From positions 1 to 64,000 of the forward strand of contig JAZSJD010000032.1 in the NCBI GenBank assembly GCA_045534165.1: 64,000 nt of DNA, given 5' to 3'. The notes under the pieces are model-generated. The model was not told where the DNA came from. It was given only the letters and a program-made list of their open reading frames with translations, and did no database searches. Source of the stretch: SIG575 sp045534165 (lineage in GTDB: Bacteria; Bacillota; Clostridia; Oscillospirales; Acutalibacteraceae). The position numbers were made by a program, and so were the translations under genes. How positions within the stretch are numbered: the stretch's first letter is position 1; the number at the start of each line of letters is the position of its first letter. This document shows positions 27,201 to 36,200 of this stretch, in pieces.

Positions 27201-30200
27201 AAAACTGTTGAATATTCAGATGCACTCGGTCTCTTTGGTTATACAGACGGTGCAGAAATCTACAACCTTGAACTCCAGAATGTAAATATTCTCGCTGTAC
27301 CCGCTGAAGGCAATAAATTCATTGGTACAAAATCAGGTGCTTTGGTAGGTTATGCTACAAACACAATAATTGATAATGTTAAAGTTTCAGGTGCATCTTC
27401 AGTTGCAATCGAAGGTTCATTCGGTGGCAGGGCAGGTGCAGTTGGTGGTATCGTAGGCTGGGCAGCGGATAATGTTGTTATGTCAAATGTTCAGGTTATC
27501 GGTACTGATAATGAAAACCGCACAGTAGTTAAAGGTCAGTATTCAGTAGGTGGTATTGTTGGTACTGCTCAGAATGCAAATGGTTGCTCAATTACTGATG
27601 CTTATGTTGAAAATGTCAATGTAACTAACCTTGCAACATCAGGTGTTTCAATTTCTGGTGGTATCGCAGGTGAATTTGCAGGTGTCATCACAGGTTCAGA
27701 TGAAGTTAAAGATGACGAAGGTAATATTATTACTCCTGAAACACGCATAAAAGTCAACAACGTAACTGTTATTGGTACAGTTGTGGGCGGTGTTGTAGGT
27801 TCAGGTAATATTGCTAACGCTGCAGAGGGCGGTTATGACCTTACAATTGAAAAGGTTGATGTAGCAAATGTAACTGCAGAAGTTACTGAATCAGTAAGAA
27901 ATGACACTAATGCAAGCTCCAATGGTATTGCAGGTGGTATTCTCGGTCAGACAAAAGACAGTTATCATTACTACATCACAGATTGTACAATTGACGGAAA
28001 CTCAACAGTTACATCAGGTTATTGTGCAGGTGGTATTGTAGGTAGCGCATCAAACAGAGGTAAAGGTCAGCTTCAGACAGAAACTTGTCTTATCATCTCT
28101 GATTGTACAACTCTTGCAAAAGTAGAACAGCTCAATGCTCCCACAACAAACACCCTCACACTTGGCGACTCAGTTAAGCGTAAAACAGGTGCAGGTTCAG
28201 TAATCGGTGTTATCACTCAGAATGCACTTGTTATGAACGAAGATACATCCGCTCCTCAGATTCAGATCAGAAATGTAACAGCAGGCGGCGAAATTTCAGG
28301 TACATTCAATGTAGGCGGTGTCATTGGTGAATTCTCTGTCTTCCAGGGAAAACTCAATGAGCTTACAGAATCAATCATTACTGATTGTATCGTATCAGCA
28401 AGAATTACTGCACTTGAAGCTGCAACAGAGCGTTTTGGTGTTATCCTCGGTTCAATTGAAGGTAACCAGTATAACTCAAATAACCCCAATGAGCAGACTC
28501 TTAACATTCAAGCTCCTTTCCCTGAACAGGATTCAAACGGTAACGTATTAGAATATGCAGTAAAACCCTTTGATAAGATTTTCTATTCATCATATACTGC
28601 AGGTACATACGAACTCTATGGTCCTTCAGCAATAAAAGATTATCAGGATCCCGTTCACGCAGTATTCTATGATACAATCTACGACGTAAACAAAGTAGTT
28701 TATAACTTTGAAACTGACGATGGTATCGTGGAACTTCCCGTCAGCGTTGTTAAGGATGGTTTTTCAGCAAATACCCCCGAGGCATCTTATCAGTATTTTG
28801 ATTATAGAGAGTATAATTTCTCTAAAGAATTCAGAGAATCTCATGCTCTAAATGAAGCAGAATCACCATTCGGATTTACCCTTGCAGGTAAGGACTTTGC
28901 TCTTACAACAGATAGTGAAGATAAAATAACCGGTATTCAGTCATCGAATCCAGAGGTTTTCAATGTAATAAATAACCCTAATTATGTTGCAGGTTCAGCA
29001 GTTTTAGGTGCACGTCAGTTTAAGATTGAAGTTAAACAGTTCAATACTGCAGACCTTGTGTTTACTTATACAAACGGACTCCAGATTGGTATCCCCGTAA
29101 TCTGTGGTGTTAACTTTGAAGGTGAGGGTACAGCAGAAAATCCCATTCAGGTTTCAAATGCTGATATCTTCTATCACATCGTTAAAGTTCTGCCCTCATA
29201 TTCATTTGTGCAGACTGCAGATATCGACTTGTCAGATAAGACAAAATATCCTGCAACATCACTTGCACAGCTTATCCCCAACTTCACAGGTACTTATGAT
29301 GGTGGTAATCACTCAATCACAGGTTTCGATGTTACAATCGAAGCTTCAGAAGAACCGGTTGGTATTTTCGCTAAAGTTTCAGGTGTGAAGACAGATGAAA
29401 ACGGCGAAGTTATTCCCAACATCAAAGACCTTACATTCGTTAACTGTTCAGTAAACAGTGGTGAATGTAAAGCAGGCACAGGTGTTGCAATCGGTGAACT
29501 TGCAAACGGTGCAAAAGTATCTAATATTAAAGTTGAAAACTCAACTGCAACATCAAAACTTGGTAATGTTGGTGGTGCAATCGGTACAGTAACAGGTGCA
29601 TCAACAGTTGATGGTGTAGAAGTTTCAGGTGGCACAGTTTCTGCTGAAAAAGGTTCAGCAGGTGGTGCAATCGGCACAATCGTTGAAGATTCTGCAAAAA
29701 TTATTGCACCTGTTGTTAAAAACACAACTGTAACTGTAGGTTCAGTTGATGGCGATGGCAACTACGAAGGCGGTACTGCGGATGATATCGCAGGCGGTAT
29801 TGTTGCTCAGGCTCATGGTGAAATTATCGGACCTGAATCATCTGAAACAGATGCAGACGGTAACCCTGTTTATGTAAATGCAGTTGAAGATGTTACAGTA
29901 CGTGCTCTTATAGCAGGTGGTGCAGTTGGTGCAGTTTACAGAACAAACCAAGCCGAAGCCGAAGGAATTACTCATATCCTTACTCTTAAAGATATCAGAG
30001 TTTCAGGTGCAGAAGTAACTGCAAAATCTGAAGACGGTACACGTGCTACATCAGGTGCAGGTCTTCTTGGCTTCGCAAGAGCAAAAACAGATGTTGAACT
30101 TAACAACTGTTATGTAACTAATACAACAAAAACTTCAGCAGTTGCTTCAGTCGGTGGTGTTTCATACGGTGCCGGTGCAGTTGCTAATGTTGATGAAAAT

Positions 30201-33200
30201 GTACTTTCACTTAAATTTATCGACGTTGAATCTTATGCAACAGTAAATTCACAGGAAGCAGGCAATGACGGTACAGTTCATGCAGCTTCACTTGTGGCTT
30301 ACATGGATAACGCTCCTGAAATCCTTTCATTTGACGGATGCGTTGCAGGCGGTAAGGTTACAGGTAAAGCAATGAAGACATTTGTCGGCGGTGTAATCGG
30401 CGGATTCACAGATGCATTCGCTTCAAACGAAATCACACACGAACTCTTCAAAAACGGTGTTATCAGTGCTGAACTTGAATGTGTTGACGGTACTTCAAAT
30501 AATAGTACAATCAAATCAGTTCACAGAATAGGTAAGTTTATTGCAGGCTTTGCTGAAGGAATGTTTGTGGAAGCAAACTTCTCCACAATGTTTAGTAATA
30601 ACTACTATTCAACATATCCCAACGATATAGCATTCTTCGCAACAGAATCAGGGGATAAAGGTCCTCTTGATGAATATCTTGCACAGGTTGAAAACGGATT
30701 TACCGATATCAACAATAACAACCTTGAAATTGCTGATGAATTCAAATCAGGTTGGAATAAGGTTGCGATTACAAAATCTATCGGTTCAGAAACAACACTT
30801 TATGCAAGACTTAATGAGGCATTTGCAGAACTTCCCTACGGTAGCGAAACAAACAGAAGATATGCAGTTGCTGCAGGTGGTTTTGACCTTAAAGAAACTG
30901 CAAAGGATGCAGACGGTAAACCCATAAGCTGTATTGAACTTGTAGGTTCACCTTCACAGACAGAAAATATCGGTGAGTTTGAACTTGTTGTCAGACCCAC
31001 AGATTACGGTGCAGAAATGCTGGTTGCTGAATACAACTGTGGTCTTAAAACAACTGCACAGATTATTTCTGTTGAAATTGAAGGTGAGGGTTCGGAAGAA
31101 TCTCCATTCCTTATCAGCACACCTACACAGCTTCGTGTTGTAGCTTACCTTACAGTAGGTAACTACCACTTCAGACAGATTAACGATATCGACCTTTCAA
31201 ATTCTTACGCTGAAACAGGTACAGATACAGACAAATTTATCCATAATAATGGTAAAAAATTCTACGCTCCTATCGGTACTGAAACAGCACCTTTCGACGG
31301 TGTATATGACGGTCAGGGCTATAAGATTACAGGCGTTAAATCTGACCGTGGTAACGAAAACAATATCGGTGTATTCGGCTTTGTAAAACAGAACGGTACA
31401 CTTGTTCCCACAATCAAAAACCTTCATGTTGAGCTTATGGCAACAGATAATGAAAAGGCACAGGGTATTGTAGGTAACGAAAATGTCGGCGGTATCGCAG
31501 GTAAGATAGAAAATGCAGTTATTGAAAACTGTTCAGTAACAGTAGGTACTGTAACAGGTAAACAGAATGTGGGCGGTATTGCAGGTCACTTCACAAGTTC
31601 ACGTATCATCAACTGTTTCACTCAGTCTGATGTAAACGCATTCAATAGCGAACGTGAACCGTATGCAGGCGGTATTGTAGGTTATGTATTTGATGCAATA
31701 AACGTTAATTCAACAATTTCAGGTTGCTTCGCATCAGGCAGTATCTTCGCATCTTCCCGAAATGCAGACGTTGACCGTTCAAATGCAGCAGGTATCGTAA
31801 GTTACCTTGAAAACTCAACATACCTTGTAATTGACAACTGTCTCTTCACAGGTACAACCTCAAGCGGTATTGGTATCGTAGGTAACAATGGTAAAACAAA
31901 GTTTATCTTGTCAGTTACTGACTGTATCGATGCAGGTCAGAACATTGCTATGGAAAACGATAGATTTACGAAGATTCCTACCGCAGTTGCTCATCAGTTA
32001 ACCCGTGTTAATGATGACAGCACCGGTTTAATCACAATGTCTAACCTATACTACGATAACGCACTTCTTAAAGTTGATACAGAAAATCATCCTGATACAG
32101 AAAGTATCAAAGGCAGACCCACATCAGCGCTTATCGATACAACCTCTGTTTCAATGGGCGATGGTTGGACAGTAGTAGAAGGGTACTATCCTGTTCCCGT
32201 AGTTTCTGAAATTACTGTTACAACATATGATGAAAACTATGCAATAACAGCTATTACAACAAAGACTGACCCCTATTCAGATGCTTATGCTAAATTCTTG
32301 TCAGTTCCTATTCAGACAAGTGAATCTGAAGAAGAAAGCAACATTGAAGCAACAGCTTATGGTAAAGGTCTTGTATATCCCGTAACACTTCTCACAAATG
32401 TTTACGGAAATAAGGTAACGTATTCTTCATCAATCTTTGATACAACTGATACAGTTGCTTATCCCGAAGGCTTCGACCCGAGCCTCTACGGTGGAGTACT
32501 TGTTCAGGTAACTGACGAAGAAGGAAACATTACATATGTTGACAACAAAAACGTTGACCTTCTCTTCGGTGATGATGCAGAAACAGGTAAAACAACTGTT
32601 TACAGAAATATCTTTGATACAACAAAGGGCATCGCAGACAGAGGCAAATTTGAAACTAAACCTACAAAGAATACTTACGTTAATGCAGGTGCTCCGGCAG
32701 GTAATGTATTCTCAAATGGTGAAGCATATTATAATGCTCAGGTGCCCGTAGTATTTGCAACTGCAAATATTAATGGTGTTGATGTACAGAGAGATATCAA
32801 GATTGCTCTCAACCATGGTGAAACATACTGTATTGCAACTCAGCGTCAGCTTTATGCTCTCGGTCTTGCAGAGTATGAACTTGTAGATGGTGCTAAGTTC
32901 TCAAATTACTATGGTTCAACATACAACTACAAGCTCATTACTGACATCGATTGTGGCGATAATGAAACATTGTTCACACCTATCGGTTCTGAGGTAGACG
33001 AAGGTTACACAGGCCAGTTTGATGGTTCAGGCCATACAATCAAAAACCTTAAGATTAAATCAACAGGTAATAATGTTGGTATGTTCTCAAAACTTTCAAA
33101 GAACTGGAACAGCCCATATGATCCCTTTATCAAGAACCTTACTCTTGTAAATGCAACAGTTGAAGGTAACGACAATGTTGGTACACTTGTTGGTGAGGTA

Positions 33201-36200
33201 TTCGGCAGTGGTGAAATAGTTATTGAAAACTGTCACGCAATAGGTGAGGCAGAGTATGACGAAAAAGGTAACATCGTTGAAGGTTCAGCAAAAGGTACTG
33301 TAACAGGCACAGGCTCATATATCGGTGGTCTTATCGGTAAAGTTGAGTATCCCTCAACTGTAATTAAGAGCTGTAGTTCTTCAGTTCTTGTTTCAGGCTC
33401 AAAAGATGCTGTCGGCGGTCTTATCGGTAACTCAGGTGCAACAATCACTTCTTGTTATGCAACAGGTAATGTAGTATGTGACTACATCTATAATAACGCA
33501 AACACAACAAAACTCTACGGTGTTGGCGGTCTTATCGGTATCATGTCAGATGGTACTGTAACACAGTCTTTCGCATCAGGTAATGTTGAAGTTAAAGCAT
33601 TTACCGCAGGTAATAATGCGTTTGTTGAAGGTACTCTTGGTATCGGCGGTTTCGTTGGTGTGCTTGATGAAGTTAACACCTACGATTCTGAAATCAAACA
33701 ATTTGTACCTTTCGAAGGTGATGCTATCACAGAATGCTTCAGCGGTGGTAACGTTAAATTCGGTACGATAAATGATACTTCAGCAGTCAGACCTTACTCA
33801 TCAACTGCGATTGTTGGTATCGGTGGTTTCAGCGGTGTCAATAAAGAAGGTATCGCTCACGTATATTCTTCAGCTGCAGTTAACGCAACATTCGGTGATA
33901 TTATTGCAAGAAACAATAATTCAAACTACGGTGTTGGTATCGGCGGTGTTGCAGGTGTAGCACTCGGCAATGTTGAAGATGTTTATTCTTCAGGTTCAGT
34001 TGCTCCCGCTTATGCATCAATCGATTCAACTAATAACCCCGACAACTGCTACTTCGGAAAAGGTGGTACAGTTGGTACTAAGATGGGTACAGACGTAACA
34101 GTAAGATATTGTTACTACGATAGCTGGACAAATACAGACCCCACCCTTACATCAATCGGTGGTCAGGATAACGACCAGGATGCAAGAGGTCTTACAACAC
34201 TTGAATTAACATCAGGTAAGAAACCTGCAAACGCAACATTCTCTGATGTATGGGGCTTCACACCTAACGCATATCCTTATCTGAGAACACTTCTTAACGA
34301 AGAATCAGATCCTTATATCAAAACTAACTCAATCCTTTCTGTTGTTTGCGTAGACGTAGCGTACGATGACGTTTCAGCAAAAACAGGCGCAGGTATTACA
34401 CAGGCTCTTACAGTTCCGTCAGAGTTTGTATATCTGGATGAAAATATGGATTCACATCCTTACAAACTCCTCTGGGAAGGTGCAACGCTTGAAGGTAACC
34501 TTGCGGCTATTAGGCGAACACGTAACACTCGCGAATATGTTGACGTTGTGGCACAGGTTGAAGGTTATGAAAAGTATGCAACTCGTGTTTACAGTCGTCT
34601 CTGTGCAGATATGAAGGGTACATTCGAACAGCCCTATCTTATCGGTAACGAGGAAGACCTCAACCATGTAAACATGACAGCTGATGAACTTGAAGTAGCC
34701 AAAGAGGCTTACACAGGCTTCTATGACCAGTGGGCAACTCCTCTTGGTGATGGTAATGAGCAGGTAGAAGGTACAGTTCACTATCAGCTTATGTCAAATA
34801 TCGGAGTTGACGATACTGTACGTAAGATTCCCACTGCTCCCGGTTACTACACTTACTCAGTGGCAACTTCAGATGCAAATGGTGACTTAACAACGAAAGA
34901 TGTGAACTTCAATTATCAGGGCTTTATGCTCAAAGGTAACGGTTACTCAATCAAGAATGTAGCAACAGAAGGTAGTTACATTTCAATGGTTGATGAAAAA
35001 TCAACAATCAGTAACATAATCTTTGAAGACTTTACATTTACAGGCTCTAATTCAGCAATTGTCGGCATAAACAATGGTACTCTTCAGGATATCTACGTTA
35101 AGTCAACAATGGGTGATGGTACATCAGATATTTCTAATGTAGCAGGTCTTGTATTGACAAATACAGGTACAATCGATGGTTGTATTGTAGACGCTACAAT
35201 TAAGGGTGCTCAGAGTAATGCAGGTGTAATGGCAGTTACTAATAATGGTACAATCAAAAATTCAGGTACTGCAGGCACACTTGATACATCTGAAGGCTCA
35301 GATGTACAGAAAATCGGTGCATTTGTTGTAAGTAACAACAAAACAATCGAAGATTCATTCTCAATGGCAGACGTAAATGTTCTTGCTGCTGAAAATGCAA
35401 CAGTAAACCATATTTCAGGTTTTGCTGCAATTAATAAGGGAACTATGGACGGTGTATACACAAGGTCAGCAGTTTCATTTGCTAACGCTCCTGCAGATAC
35501 ACTTACAGTCGGTTCACTTGTTGGTGAAATTACAAGCACAGAAGCAGAGCCCATAACAAATTCTTATGCAGCAGGTCTTCTTGGCTACTATAATGACGGA
35601 CAGGATTCAATCCTCTTCGGTACTGTGCCCTCAACTATGAATAAACTTTCAAGTGTTTATGTTGATAAATCACTTGCAGGTGAAAAATCAGCAAACAGCT
35701 ACAAATATTCAGCATCACTTTCAAGCATTATGAGTATGGAATATATGCCCGGTGCTATGAAGTATGATGCAACGAATAATCCCAACGGAACATTCATAGC
35801 AGGGGATACAGAAAAACTTGTTCTTCCTCAGCTGACATCAATTCTGAATGCTGAAAATCATCAGGTTGTTGACGCATCAGGTAACCTTATCTATGTTGAT
35901 ACTTCTGTAACAGATAAAGTTGTTACTTACACACTCTTCACAGAAACAGACGAAGAGAGTGGCGAATCTGTAAGAAAATACAGATGTTCAGATGGTAATG
36001 TTTACTTTGCAGACGGTGAAGACAACGTAGTTGGTGAAAACGGAACTGTAATCGTTCCTGTTGAAAACCTTAAACTTCAGTATGCAATATACCTTGAAGA
36101 CAAGGTGGTTATCAGAAACTATGATGTAATCAAACTTTACTCACAGATTTCATCAATGACAATCAAGACAGGTCAGAGCCAGTATGCAGACAGACTTGCA